This document shows positions 1-10,391 of a stretch of DNA of 64,000 bases, one piece after another (positions within the stretch are counted from its first letter, which is position 1; each line of letters opens with the position of its first letter). The translations under genes and the position numbers were made by a program. The notes below the pieces were generated by a model. It was not told the DNA's origin and made no database searches. It saw only the letters and a list, made by a program, of their open reading frames with translations. The stretch is from Actinomycetota bacterium (GTDB lineage Bacteria > Actinomycetota > Acidimicrobiia > Acidimicrobiales > Aldehydirespiratoraceae). Where the stretch lies: contig JAPOHW010000011.1 of the NCBI GenBank assembly GCA_029979265.1, positions 1-64,000 on the forward strand, written 5' to 3'.

Positions 1-3
1 GAC

Positions 4-25
4 AAGGGCTTGAAGAGCCTTTTTT
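4..25 (+). terminator. Rho-independent terminator at the left edge
   Basis: A stem of seven pairs (bases 4-10 with 16-22, one G-U pair) closes a five-base loop and runs into a T tract at 20-25. It would end a plus-strand gene lying left of the window. No gene is supported between here and the end of clpB at 264; the open frames in that stretch do not look like proteins. Confidence 0.55.
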
Positions 26-263
26 GACACGAAACTTCTCCTACCGTGAACAACCGCAGTGTGCGGAACCTTGGAGGGGTCGGTTTCGCTCTCCGCTCCC
101 CGTGGACCAAAGCGACCAATGCAGCCCACGGATCAAAGCGATCCCCGTCACTGGAAAGAGTATCCGATCTTGGCTGCGTTGCGCAAGCCTTTCCTCACGC
201 TTCGTTGGAATTTGACCACCGACAGTGGCGGAGGCACGCCGCCAGGAGCCGTTGCCGCATGTA

Positions 264-2816
<2,553 letters not shown>

Positions 2817-2840
2817 GGGTGGGGGTCCTCCTGGTCGGTC

Positions 2841-2846
2841 AGTCTA
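2841..2846 (-). promoter_or_regulatory. Candidate -10 box of clpB
   Basis: TAGACT on the minus strand, 24 bases before the clpB ATG and just downstream of the HspR inverted repeat, which would then cover the -35 region. Unlike most promoters here, it leaves room for a leader with a Shine-Dalgarno site. Confidence 0.4.
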
Positions 2847-2853
2847 CGGGTAC

Positions 2854-2880
2854 AAAGTTGAGTGCAATAGACTCAACTTT
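2854..2880. promoter_or_regulatory. HAIR operator for HspR (clpB)
   Basis: Perfect inverted repeat with 10-base arms, AAAGTTGAGT and ACTCAACTTT, around a 7-base spacer. The core TTGAGT-N7-ACTCAA matches the HspR-associated inverted repeat (CTTGAGT-N7-ACTCAAG). It lies between clpB and the divergent DUF354 gene, so it could control both. Confidence 0.92.
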
Positions 2881-2948
2881 GCCCCGGGTCGTTCTATTCC
2901 CGTCCTCACCTCCCGACGTGCGCTCCCGCGGTGTCGCAGGGTCGGCGC

Positions 2949-2954
2949 TACGGT
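2949..2954 (+). promoter_or_regulatory. Leaderless -10 box of the DUF354 gene
   Basis: TACGGT followed by nine bases and the ATG at 2964. Transcription would start at or next to the start codon. Confidence 0.5.
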
Positions 2955-2963
2955 CGGACCCGC

Positions 2964-4034
2964 ATGAAGGTGTTGATCGATGCCGTGCACGCAGCCGATG
3001 TTTGGACGCTCGGCGCAGTCGAAGACCGTCTCCTCGACAACGGCGAGGAGACGCTGTGGATCTCGCGACCCGGAAAGGACGCTGTCGGCGAACTCATCGA
3101 GGCTCGCAACCGACCGTACGTGAACGGTCCGCCGGCCGGCACCTCGATACCCACACTCGGCTTCGAACTGCTTGCCCGCAACTGGCGGGTATGGCACACC
3201 GTGCGCTCGTTCGCTCCCGACGTGATCCTCACCCGCTCGCCGAGCGGCGTCCACGCCGCCCGTCTCACCAGAACCCCCGTCCTCTACGACACCGATGACG
3301 GCCACGTCGCCGGCTTGCTGTACTACGTGGCGGGACCGCTCGCCGACATCATCACCAGTCCCACTGCCACCAACAGGACCTACGGCAAGCACCATCGGAA
3401 ATACCAGGGCTACAAAGAGCTCTGCTACCTCCACCCGCGGCGTTTCGAAGCCGACCCGGCCATCCGCCACGACCTCGGACTCGCCCCTGACGAACCCTTC
3501 AGCGTTCTCCGCCTCACCGCGTTCACCGCAAGTCACGACACCCGACAGGCAGGCATGAACCGTCGACAGGTCGACGAGGTGATCGAGCGACTCTCGAACA
3601 TCGGCCGAGTCCTGATCTCGTCGGAGCACGATCTCCCACCGACACTGCAAACTCTCCGCATCCCGTCGGCACCCGCGCGTTTCCACCACGTGCTCGCCGC
3701 CGCCCAACTGGTCGTCAGTGACAGCCAATCGGTCAGCTCCGAAGCGGGCGTGATCGGCACGCCATCACTTCGCTTCAACACCTGGGCCGGACGCCACCCC
3801 TACCAGGTCGAACTCGAGGAGCGTTGGGGTCTGACCAAGGCGTTTCATCTCGACGACGAGGCCGCGTTCTTTGCCGAACTCGACCGCCTGATCGACGACC
3901 TTCCTGCCGCCCACGAACGCCAAACCGCCAACCGCGACCGGATGCTGGAATGGGCCGACGATCCGGTCGACGATCTCACGTCGTGGACCTACGAACTCGC
4001 CGAACGGCGTTCGCCGTTGGCTGCTTCGCGCTAG
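2964..4034 (+). CDS. DUF354 family protein, glycosyltransferase-like
   Basis: Protein of 356 residues from the ATG of MKVLIDAVHAADVWTLG. The whole chain looks like DUF354, a family thought to have a GT-B glycosyltransferase fold (N-terminal Rossmann start, a C-terminal half with a nucleotide-binding loop around VSDSQSVSSEAGVIGTPSLR). No substrate can be named. The longer frame beginning at 2931 is not used because the MKVLID start is typical of the family and a TACGGT hexamer lies nine bases before it. The gene diverges from clpB with the HspR operator between them. Its stop TAG overlaps the stop of hspR on the other strand (CTAG at 4031-4034), so it is enclosed by heat-shock genes. Confidence 0.85.
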   Translation: MKVLIDAVHAADVWTLGAVEDRLLDNGEETLWISRPGKDAVGELIEARNRPYVNGPPAGTSIPTLGFELLARNWRVWHTVRSFAPDVILTRSPSGVHAARLTRTPVLYDTDDGHVAGLLYYVAGPLADIITSPTATNRTYGKHHRKYQGYKELCYLHPRRFEADPAIRHDLGLAPDEPFSVLRLTAFTASHDTRQAGMNRRQVDEVIERLSNIGRVLISSEHDLPPTLQTLRIPSAPARFHHVLAAAQLVVSDSQSVSSEAGVIGTPSLRFNTWAGRHPYQVELEERWGLTKAFHLDDEAAFFAELDRLIDDLPAAHERQTANRDRMLEWADDPVDDLTSWTYELAERRSPLAASR

Positions 4035-4408
4035 GTGCCGCGCCGATAGATCGTGACACTCTGATGGAGGGGCACGAGATCGCGTCGATACTCGCGATGC
4101 GCCTCTGCAACTGCTGACGCCGCCGATCGCTCAGCCTCGGCGAGCTTTCCCTCCAGTTCGGCGACCTGAGCTTCGAGGTCGAGTACCCGCTTGACACCGG
4201 CAAGGTTCAGACCCTCGTTGGTGAGTTCCTGGATCCGGCTCAGCAGCGCAATGTCGGCATCGCTGTAGCGACGGCTGCCCCCACCGGTGCGCGCCGGGTC
4301 GACCAGACCCTTGCGTTCGTAGATCCGCAACGTCTGCGGATGCATGCCGGCGAGTTCGGCAGCGACACTGATCACATACACCGCACGGGTGAATCGCTCG
4401 TCGTTCAT
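4031..4408 (-). CDS. hspR: Heat-shock repressor HspR (MerR family)
   Basis: Repressor of 125 residues that binds HAIR sites with DnaK as co-repressor. A MerR-type winged helix occupies residues 10-75 (VISVAAELAGMHPQTLRIYERKGL, then SRRYSDADI), followed by a short coiled coil. It is the last gene of dnaK-grpE-dnaJ-hspR, 14 bases after dnaJ with a GAGGAGAGGAGA ribosome site, the usual actinobacterial order. HAIR sites before dnaK and clpB in this window imply autoregulation of the operon. Confidence 0.93.
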   Translation of the reverse strand: MNDERFTRAVYVISVAAELAGMHPQTLRIYERKGLVDPARTGGGSRRYSDADIALLSRIQELTNEGLNLAGVKRVLDLEAQVAELEGKLAEAERSAASAVAEAHREYRRDLVPLHQSVTIYRRGT

Positions 4409-4422
4409 GACATCTCCTCTCC

Positions 4423-5538
4423 TCAGACTTCCAGATGAGCGCGAGGCGAGCCAGGCGATGCGGCGGCAAAGCTCTCGACCGCCGCTCGTTGCTCATCGGA
4501 CAGTTGGTCGGGAATGAGCACCGTCGCTGTCACCAGGAGGTCTCCGGTATCGCCCCCCTTGCCCCGTAACCGGAAGGTGCGCCCCGAGGTCGTGCCGGCC
4601 GGGATCCGCATCTTGACCATCTCACCACCGAGGGTCGGGACGCTGATATCGGCACCCAGTACCGCCTCGGGGAAGGTGATCGGCACCTCGAGTGTCAGAT
4701 CACGCCCCTGACGACCGAAGAGCGGATGATCCTTCACTCGGACCTTCACGAACAGGTCGCCCGGTTGACCACCGAATCGACCGGGACCACCGCGACCTTT
4801 GAGCCGGATCCGCTGGCCGGTCTTGACACCGGCAGGAATACGCACCTTGACGTCACGGGCTCGAACCTCACCTCCGCTTCCCTGGCAGGTTCGGCATGGA
4901 TCGGTGATCAACGAGCCGCGGCCACCACACTGGCCGCACGGACGGCTCATCGAGAAAAATCCCTGATTGTCGTTCTGCATGCCCGATCCGTCACACACAC
5001 CACATTTGGTGGGCGCGGAACCGGGTGCAGAACCCACGCCGTTGCAGGTCGAGCAGGTCGCCTCGGAGGTGAGATGGATCTCGGTCTCGAGCCCGTTTAC
5101 GGCATCGGTGAAGTCGAGCGAGAGCTCTGTTTCGAGGTCGGCGCCCTGTTGCGCTCGCGACGCCTGCTGCTGACGGCCGCCGGATCGACCACCTCCTCCA
5201 CGGCCGAACAAACCCCCGAGGAGATCACCGATGTCGTCAAAGCCGACGTTGAAGCCTCCTGCGCTCGGTCCAGCTCCGCCGAACATGCCGGCCGTTGGGC
5301 CCATGCGACGCACCTCGTCGTAGGCCTTGCGCTTCTCGTCGTCACCGATGACGTCGTAGGCCGCCGACACCGCTTTGAACCGTTCTTCGGCGGCGGTGTC
5401 ACCGGGGTTCGCATCAGGGTGCAGCTCGCGCGCGAGCTTTCGATAAGCCTTGGTGATCTCCTTGGCAGAGGCACCCTCTGCGACCCCGAGCACCTTGTAG
5501 TAGTCCTTCTCGAACCACTCGCGCTGCGGCTCGGTCAT
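4423..5538 (-). CDS. dnaJ: Chaperone DnaJ
   Basis: Hsp40 co-chaperone of 371 residues that stimulates DnaK ATPase and delivers substrates. It has a J domain with HPD near residue 40, a Gly-rich region with a GGGGRSGGR tract, four CxxCxGxG zinc repeats (CSTCNGVG, CGVCDGSG, CGQCGGRG, CRTCQGSG) near 145-215, and the C-terminal substrate-binding region. The ATG at 5538 is preferred to the adjoining GTG at 5541 because GGGAG is better spaced for it. It is third in the dnaK operon, 55 bases after grpE. Confidence 0.95.
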   Translation of the reverse strand: MTEPQREWFEKDYYKVLGVAEGASAKEITKAYRKLARELHPDANPGDTAAEERFKAVSAAYDVIGDDEKRKAYDEVRRMGPTAGMFGGAGPSAGGFNVGFDDIGDLLGGLFGRGGGGRSGGRQQQASRAQQGADLETELSLDFTDAVNGLETEIHLTSEATCSTCNGVGSAPGSAPTKCGVCDGSGMQNDNQGFFSMSRPCGQCGGRGSLITDPCRTCQGSGGEVRARDVKVRIPAGVKTGQRIRLKGRGGPGRFGGQPGDLFVKVRVKDHPLFGRQGRDLTLEVPITFPEAVLGADISVPTLGGEMVKMRIPAGTTSGRTFRLRGKGGDTGDLLVTATVLIPDQLSDEQRAAVESFAAASPGSPRAHLEV

Positions 5539-5593
5539 CACTTGCTCCCGGCGTCAACCCAACCGGAGCAAGAGGTGCAGGCTCGGGCAACCA

Positions 5594-6181
5594 TCAACCC
5601 CTCACTTTCACCATTGCAGCTCGAAGCACCCGGCCATTCCAGGCGTACCCGGTTCGCAGCACTTGCGCCACGACGGGTCCATCGGCGGCGTCATCGCCCG
5701 GCTCACTCATCGCTGCCTCGTGAAGATTGGGGTCGAACGGCGCGTCGACATCGGCGATCACCTGCAATCCGGCCCGCTCCAGTTCGGCCCGAAGTTGCGC
5801 GGCGATGGGTTCGACACCGTCTACGCCCTGAAGCTCAGCGGCCTCACAGGCGTCGAGTACCGGAAGCAGGGCTTCGGCAACCCGCGATCCGGCCTGGGCT
5901 GCGACGTCATTGTTTCGCTTCTCGGTTTGTTTCTTGAAGTTGGCGAACTCAGCCGACGTGCGCTGCCAGCGGTCGAGGTAGTCGTCCCGCTCGGCGGTGG
6001 TGACCTCCAACGTGGTGACCAGCACTTCGACGGTCAGCTCCTGCTCCTGCCCATCTTCGGTCGGGTCCTGCCGGTCGCCGGCATCCGTCGAGCCGGCGTT
6101 GCTCGCGTCCGACTCCGAGGAGTCGGACCGAGCGGTGTCGTCGGCGAGCGGTGCCTGATCGTCTTGGGCGTCGGCGGTCAC
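5594..6181 (-). CDS. grpE: Nucleotide exchange factor GrpE
   Basis: GrpE releases ADP from DnaK. This is a 195-residue protein with an acidic, disordered first 55 residues, then the long helix typical of the family ([25 protein letters not shown]) and a C-terminal beta domain ending in [16 protein letters not shown]. Its ATG overlaps the dnaK stop by four bases, so translation is likely coupled. Confidence 0.95.
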   Translation of the reverse strand: MTADAQDDQAPLADDTARSDSSESDASNAGSTDAGDRQDPTEDGQEQELTVEVLVTTLEVTTAERDDYLDRWQRTSAEFANFKKQTEKRNNDVAAQAGSRVAEALLPVLDACEAAELQGVDGVEPIAAQLRAELERAGLQVIADVDAPFDPNLHEAAMSEPGDDAADGPVVAQVLRTGYAWNGRVLRAAMVKVRG

Positions 6182-8010
6182 TCCGCCGCCTCATCGTCCT
6201 CGATGATCTCGGCGTCGACGACCTCGTCGTCGTCCGGGGTACCGGCCGCAGCTTCAGCTGCCTGCTCGGCGGCAGCAGCCTGCTCGTACAGACGTTGACC
6301 GAACTCTTGGCTTGCGTTCATGAGCGCCTCGGTGGCGTCCTTGATCGCTTCCATGTCCGTACCCTCGAGGGCCGTTTTCACATCGGCAACCTTGGCCTCG
6401 ATCGTGGCCTTTTCGTCGTCGCTGACGTTGTCGCTCTGGTCCTTGAGCATCTTCTCAGTCTGGTAGACGAGACCGTCGGCGGTGTTGCGGATCTCGGCCT
6501 CTTCTCTGCGCTTGCGATCTTCCTCTGCGTGCGCTTCGGCGTCTTTGACCATCTGATCGATGGCGTCCTTGTCGAGCGAGCTCTGACCGGTGATGGTCAT
6601 CGACTGCTCCTTGCCGGTGGCCTTGTCTTGTGCTGCGACATGCACGATGCCGTTCGCATCGATGTCGAAGGTGACCTCGATCTGGGGCATGCCGCGCGGC
6701 GCCGGTGGCAGGTCGACGAGCTGGAATTTGCCCAGCGTCTTGTTGTAGGCGGCCATCTCCCGCTCGCCCTGCAGAACATGGATCTCGACGGACGGCTGGC
6801 TGTCTTCGGCCGTGGTGAAGGTCTCGCTCTTGCGAGTGGGGATCGTCGTGTTGCGCTCGATCAGCGTCGTCATGACGCCGCCCTTCGTCTCGATACCGAG
6901 CGACAGCGGAGTGACGTCGAGTAGCAGCACATCCTTGACCTCACCGCGCAACACGCCCGCCTGCACGGCGGCGCCGATCGCAACGACCTCGTCGGGATTC
7001 ACCGTCTTGTTCGGCTCCTTGCCGGTCATGGAGGTGACCAGCTCGGCAACCGCAGGCATCCGCGTGGAACCGCCGACGAGCACGACATGGTCGACCTCGC
7101 CCTTGGACAGACCGGCGTCCTTGATGGCCTGCTCGAACGGCTTGCGAGTGCGTTCCAACAGATCGGATGTGAGATCTTCGAACTTGGCCCGACTGAGTTC
7201 GTAGTCGAGGTGAAGCGGGCCGGCATCGGTTGCCGTCACGTACGGCATGTTGATCTGCGTCGACGTGGTCTGCGACAACTCGATCTTCGCTTTTTCGGCG
7301 GCCTCTTTGAGACGCTGGGCGGCCATCGGGTCCTTGCGCAGGTCGACGCCGTGCTCACCGTTGAAGGTGTCGGCCAGCCAATTGATGATCGCTTCGTCCC
7401 AGTCGTCGCCGCCGAGGTTGGTGTCGCCGCTGGTCGACTTGACCTCGAACACGCCGTCACCAAGTTCGAGGACCGACACGTCGAAGGTGCCGCCGCCGAG
7501 GTCGAACACGAGGATCGTCTGCTCGGTGTCCTCCTTGTCGAGCCCGTAGGCGAGGGCGGCCGCGGTGGGCTCATTGATGATACGGAGCACCTCGAGACCG
7601 GCGACCTTGCCGGCTTCCTGGGTGGCGGTGCGCTGCGCATCGTCGAAATAGGCCGGAACCGTGATGACGGCCTGGGTGACGGTGTCGCCGAGATACTCCT
7701 CGGCATCGCGCTTGAGCTTCATCAACGTGCGGGCGCTGATCTCCTGGGCGTTGTAGCCCTTGCCGTCGATGTCGATCGACCAACTGGTCCCCATGTGACG
7801 CTTCACGGAACGAATCGTGCGAGTGGGGTTGGTGATCGCCTGACGCTTCGCAACTTCACCGACGAGGACTTCGCCGTCCTTCGCGAAGGCGACGACCGAC
7901 GGGGTGGTGCGGGACCCCTCGGAATTCGGGATGACGACGGGATCGCCACCCTCGAGGACAGCGACAACGGAGTTGGTGGTTCCGAGATCGATACCGACAG
8001 CCTTTGGCAT
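6178..8010 (-). CDS. dnaK: Chaperone DnaK (Hsp70)
   Basis: Central ATP-driven chaperone of 610 residues. It shows the phosphate-binding signature GIDLGTTNS at the N-terminus, [13 protein letters not shown] in the ATPase domain, a substrate-binding domain and an acidic C-terminal tail ([10 protein letters not shown]). An upstream GTG at 8028 in the same frame is rejected: the ATG at 8010 begins the conserved [13 protein letters not shown] and has GAAAGAAG at a normal distance. First gene of the dnaK-grpE-dnaJ-hspR operon, preceded by an imperfect HAIR operator about 110 bases upstream. Confidence 0.97.
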   Translation of the reverse strand: MPKAVGIDLGTTNSVVAVLEGGDPVVIPNSEGSRTTPSVVAFAKDGEVLVGEVAKRQAITNPTRTIRSVKRHMGTSWSIDIDGKGYNAQEISARTLMKLKRDAEEYLGDTVTQAVITVPAYFDDAQRTATQEAGKVAGLEVLRIINEPTAAALAYGLDKEDTEQTILVFDLGGGTFDVSVLELGDGVFEVKSTSGDTNLGGDDWDEAIINWLADTFNGEHGVDLRKDPMAAQRLKEAAEKAKIELSQTTSTQINMPYVTATDAGPLHLDYELSRAKFEDLTSDLLERTRKPFEQAIKDAGLSKGEVDHVVLVGGSTRMPAVAELVTSMTGKEPNKTVNPDEVVAIGAAVQAGVLRGEVKDVLLLDVTPLSLGIETKGGVMTTLIERNTTIPTRKSETFTTAEDSQPSVEIHVLQGEREMAAYNKTLGKFQLVDLPPAPRGMPQIEVTFDIDANGIVHVAAQDKATGKEQSMTITGQSSLDKDAIDQMVKDAEAHAEEDRKRREEAEIRNTADGLVYQTEKMLKDQSDNVSDDEKATIEAKVADVKTALEGTDMEAIKDATEALMNASQEFGQRLYEQAAAAEQAAEAAAGTPDDDEVVDAEIIEDDEAAE

Positions 8011-8363
8011 GATGTTCGCTTCTTTCACTCATGACGGCACCGCTGCTCGGCGGGGCCGCACGTTGGGGGGATTCGGATAGCAGAACCCGATCCTAGGGGG
8101 AAACATTCCCATTGACACCGAAAAGTTGAGCGTATTCGTATCAACTTTCCTGGGCGAACGTTCACCGATGGCCGACGACCTCGACAGATGCTTGCCCCCT
8201 GGGCCAAAACCGACGATCGCCGCCCCAGGGGCGACGAGAAAGCAGTGGGCGACTCGGAAACGGCGTGCGCCGTGTGCCGCCCGTCGATTGCGTCCGAACC
8301 GAGTGGGCGAACCGCCGTGCTGGTGTGCGCCGAACAACGACGACGCACACCAGCCGGGGGGTA
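8011..8363. other. Non-coding gap between dnaK and amt
   Basis: 353 bases between the dnaK start and the amt stop. It holds the HAIR operator at 8122-8148 and must hold the dnaK promoter. I cannot assign a clear -10. TTGACA occurs on the plus strand at 8112-8117 but no plus-strand gene follows. Several open frames cross it, but none looks like a protein. It may also contain the 3' end signals of amt, though no hairpin with a T tract is visible. Confidence 0.6.
8122..8148. promoter_or_regulatory. HAIR operator for HspR (dnaK operon)
   Basis: Arms AAAGTTGAGC and TATCAACTTT around a 7-base spacer; eight of ten arm positions pair. Same outer sequence (AAAGTTGA/TCAACTTT) as the clpB site, with two mismatches at the inner edge, so HspR may bind it more weakly. 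Confidence 0.8.
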
Positions 8364-9683
8364 TCAGCTTTCGAGTCCGTAACCGGCAGAGCCGTGCTCG
8401 GCGACGTCGAGGCCCATGACCTCTTCCTCCTCGTCGACCCGCAGGCCGAGCGTCGCCTTCAAGGCGCCGAAGAGCACAACCGAGGTGATGCCGACCCACG
8501 CAACGACCACCACCACCATGACGAACTGCATCGCCAGCTGGTCAAGGCCGCCACCGTAGATGAGACCGGCATCCTCACGACCGAGGAAGGCATCGTCGTA
8601 CTTGGCGAACAGTCCGATCGCCAACGTGCCCCAGATGCCGCACACGCCGTGGACAGAAATCGCACCGACCGGATCGTCGATCTTGATCGAATCGAAGGCC
8701 AGCACGGCGAACACGACGATCACACCGCCGATCAGGCCGATCACGAATGCCCAGAACGGCGTGACCGCGCCGACGGGCGCAGTGATCGACACCAGACCGG
8801 CAAGGGCACCGTTGCCGGCCATGGCGACATCGGCCTTGCCCGTCTTGGCCCAAATGATGGTCGTGGCGCCGAGCACACCAGCTGCAGCGGCCAGGAGCGT
8901 GTTCATCGCCAGGAACGACAGATAGACATCGGCGGCAAGTTCAGAGCCGGCGTTGAAACCGAACCAACCGAACCAGAGGATGAACACACCGATCACGGCA
9001 TAGCCGATGTTGTGTCCGGGGATGGCCCGAGGCGAACCATCAGGACCGTACTTGCCCAGCCGGGGCCCGATCATCTTGGCCCCGACGAGCGCGGCGACTG
9101 CGCCGGTGAGGTGCACGATCGTCGAGCCTGCAAAGTCGGAATACACCGCGTCGCCGATCGACATCTGTGCGATCCAGCCACCTCCCCACGTCCAGTGCAC
9201 GACGACCGGGTAGATCACCGCAGTCATGACTGCGGCAAAGATGAGATACGTCGTGAACTTCGTCCGCTCGGCCATCGCACCCGATGCGATCGTCACCGCC
9301 GTTGCTGCGAAGACGACTTGGAAGAAAAAGTTGGTTGCCGGGGTCAGACCGGCCGACAGGTCGAACAACACGTCAGGATCGGCCGACTCCTGGAAGAACA
9401 AGTCACCGAAGCCACCCAACCACTTGCTGCCTCCACTGCCATAGGCGATCGTGTAGCCGACGATGAAGAACATCGTGACCCCCACCGCCATGTCGGCAAG
9501 GTTCTTGGCCATGATGTTTGCCAGGTTCTTGGCTCGGGTCAGACCCGCCTCGACAAAGGCGAACCCGGCCTGCATGAGGAAGACCAAGCAACCGGCGACG
9601 ACCAACCAGAGATTGTCCATCACCGCCTGAACGGTTTCTGCACCGGCCTCTTGGGCGAGGTTGGCGAATAAAGCAGTTGACAC
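8364..9683 (-). CDS. amt: Ammonium transporter Amt
   Basis: Inner-membrane ammonium channel of 439 residues with about eleven membrane helices. Family marks include GFAFVEAGLTRAKN, the twin pore histidines in STIVHLTGA and AISVHGVCGIWGTL, and a cytoplasmic tail ending DVAEHGSAGYGLES. The GTG at 9683 is chosen over an upstream GTG at 9710 because GGAG lies six bases before it. No glnB/glnK gene follows, although amt-glnK pairs are common. The gene lies 89 bases after a regulator gene on the same strand, and that gap holds 11-base-phased repeats, so nitrogen control by that regulator is plausible. Confidence 0.95.
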   Translation of the reverse strand: MSTALFANLAQEAGAETVQAVMDNLWLVVAGCLVFLMQAGFAFVEAGLTRAKNLANIMAKNLADMAVGVTMFFIVGYTIAYGSGGSKWLGGFGDLFFQESADPDVLFDLSAGLTPATNFFFQVVFAATAVTIASGAMAERTKFTTYLIFAAVMTAVIYPVVVHWTWGGGWIAQMSIGDAVYSDFAGSTIVHLTGAVAALVGAKMIGPRLGKYGPDGSPRAIPGHNIGYAVIGVFILWFGWFGFNAGSELAADVYLSFLAMNTLLAAAAGVLGATTIIWAKTGKADVAMAGNGALAGLVSITAPVGAVTPFWAFVIGLIGGVIVVFAVLAFDSIKIDDPVGAISVHGVCGIWGTLAIGLFAKYDDAFLGREDAGLIYGGGLDQLAMQFVMVVVVVAWVGITSVVLFGALKATLGLRVDEEEEVMGLDVAEHGSAGYGLES

Positions 9684-9749
9684 GATCGTCTCCTTTGCAG
9701 CGTTGCTCACCGCGTCGTCGCGGTATTGGCCGCAAGCTAGAGAGATCGC

Positions 9750-9776
9750 TTTTCACGCTCGTTCGCTAGGCGTTAC
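9750..9776 (-). promoter_or_regulatory. 11-base-phased repeats upstream of amt
   Basis: On the minus strand the pentamers GTAAC, CGAAC and GAAAA begin exactly 11 bases apart (at 9776, 9765 and 9754 reading downward). This spacing suits direct-repeat binding by OmpR/PhoB-fold regulators, and the first two resemble GlnR half sites (GTnAC and GAAAC, 6-base spacing). The first overlaps the stop of the regulator gene. The half-site matches are imperfect. Confidence 0.35.
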
Positions 9777-10285
9777 CCGTTTGCTGCGACTTGCTGACCG
9801 TTTTCTGACAGTGAGTCGAGGAGATACCCCCGACCCCTGACGGTCGTGACCACCAGGTCGAGGTCGCCGAGACGTCGACGCAACCTCGAGATGTGCACAT
9901 CGAGCGCATTGCGGGGCGGGCGCTCGTCGGGCCAGGCTGCATCCATCAGATCGTGACGACTGACCACCGCGCCGAACCGGGCGATCAACGCATCGACGAG
10001 CCGATGCTCCACCGGTGACAGGGCGACGCAAACTCCGGCGTGGCGGAGCACTCCCTCCGGCGAGAGTCTGGGGAACGCTTTCCCCCGTGCTCGTTCGGCC
10101 AGTGTGTCGACTCGCACCCGCACGTCGGCCTGGTCGGCCGGAAGCCGGACCCAGTCCTCGAGCTCATCGATCGGTGGAGGGGGCACGACATCGCCGTCCA
10201 CCACCACCAGTCGAGGGACGCCTGCGGCACGAAGTTCGTCGAGCTGGGCCCGTGCCGCAGGCCACCGAATCAGTCGAACATCCAT
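9773..10285 (-). CDS. OmpR-type winged-helix regulator with a reduced N-terminal domain
   Basis: 170 residues. The last 95 form a complete OmpR/PhoB DNA-binding domain (LSPVEHRLVDALIARFGAVVSRHDL, NALDVHISRLRRRL, VTTVRGRGYLL). The first 75 are too short for a receiver domain and show no clear phospho-acceptor site; LRAAGVPRLVVVDGDVVPP looks like one beta strand and helix of a receiver remnant. GlnR, the actinobacterial nitrogen regulator, is also an OmpR-type protein with an atypical receiver, so the place beside amt suggests a similar job. That is inference. A leaderless-type TAGGGT sits six bases before the ATG. Confidence 0.75.
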   Translation of the reverse strand: MDVRLIRWPAARAQLDELRAAGVPRLVVVDGDVVPPPPIDELEDWVRLPADQADVRVRVDTLAERARGKAFPRLSPEGVLRHAGVCVALSPVEHRLVDALIARFGAVVSRHDLMDAAWPDERPPRNALDVHISRLRRRLGDLDLVVTTVRGRGYLLDSLSENGQQVAANG

Positions 10286-10291
10286 GACCGA

Positions 10292-10297
10292 ACCCTA
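10292..10297 (-). promoter_or_regulatory. Leaderless -10 box of the amt regulator
   Basis: TAGGGT on the minus strand, six bases before the ATG at 10285. Confidence 0.5.
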
Positions 10298-10318
10298 GGG
10301 ATCGGTCATTTCCGGTCT

Positions 10319-10336
10319 GTTTCAGGATCGTGAAAC
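10319..10336. promoter_or_regulatory. Palindrome in a divergent promoter region
   Basis: GTTTCA-N6-TGAAAC, a perfect 6-base inverted repeat between the amt regulator and the divergent etfD-like gene. It could be an operator for either gene. Confidence 0.35.
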
Positions 10337-10376
10337 GCAACAGCGCCTGATTGCGCGCCGATCCTGACCGGGCGAG

Positions 10377-10382
10377 TAGGTT
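10377..10382 (+). promoter_or_regulatory. Leaderless -10 box of the etfD-like gene
   Basis: TAGGTT followed by nine bases and the ATG at 10392. Confidence 0.5.
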
Positions 10383-10391
10383 GCAAACGTC

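Noticed and set aside
2844-3728. Minus-strand frame of 294 residues opposite the DUF354 gene
   Set aside because: The plus-strand DUF354 protein is recognised; the minus frame would also cover the HspR operator and lacks family similarity.
4423-8010. Possible CIRCE heat-shock element before the dnaK operon
   Set aside because: I found no TTAGCACTC-N9-GAGTGCTAA pattern; control is by HspR-type HAIR repeats.
8112-8140. TTGACA with a TATTCG-like -10 on the plus strand
   Set aside because: No plus-strand gene follows for more than 2 kb; the sequence overlaps the HAIR operator, which accounts for its structure.
8265-9671. 468-residue plus-strand frame rich in His, Asp and Arg
   Set aside because: It is the antisense of amt; the Amt reading has all transporter motifs and the plus product looks like random high-GC translation.
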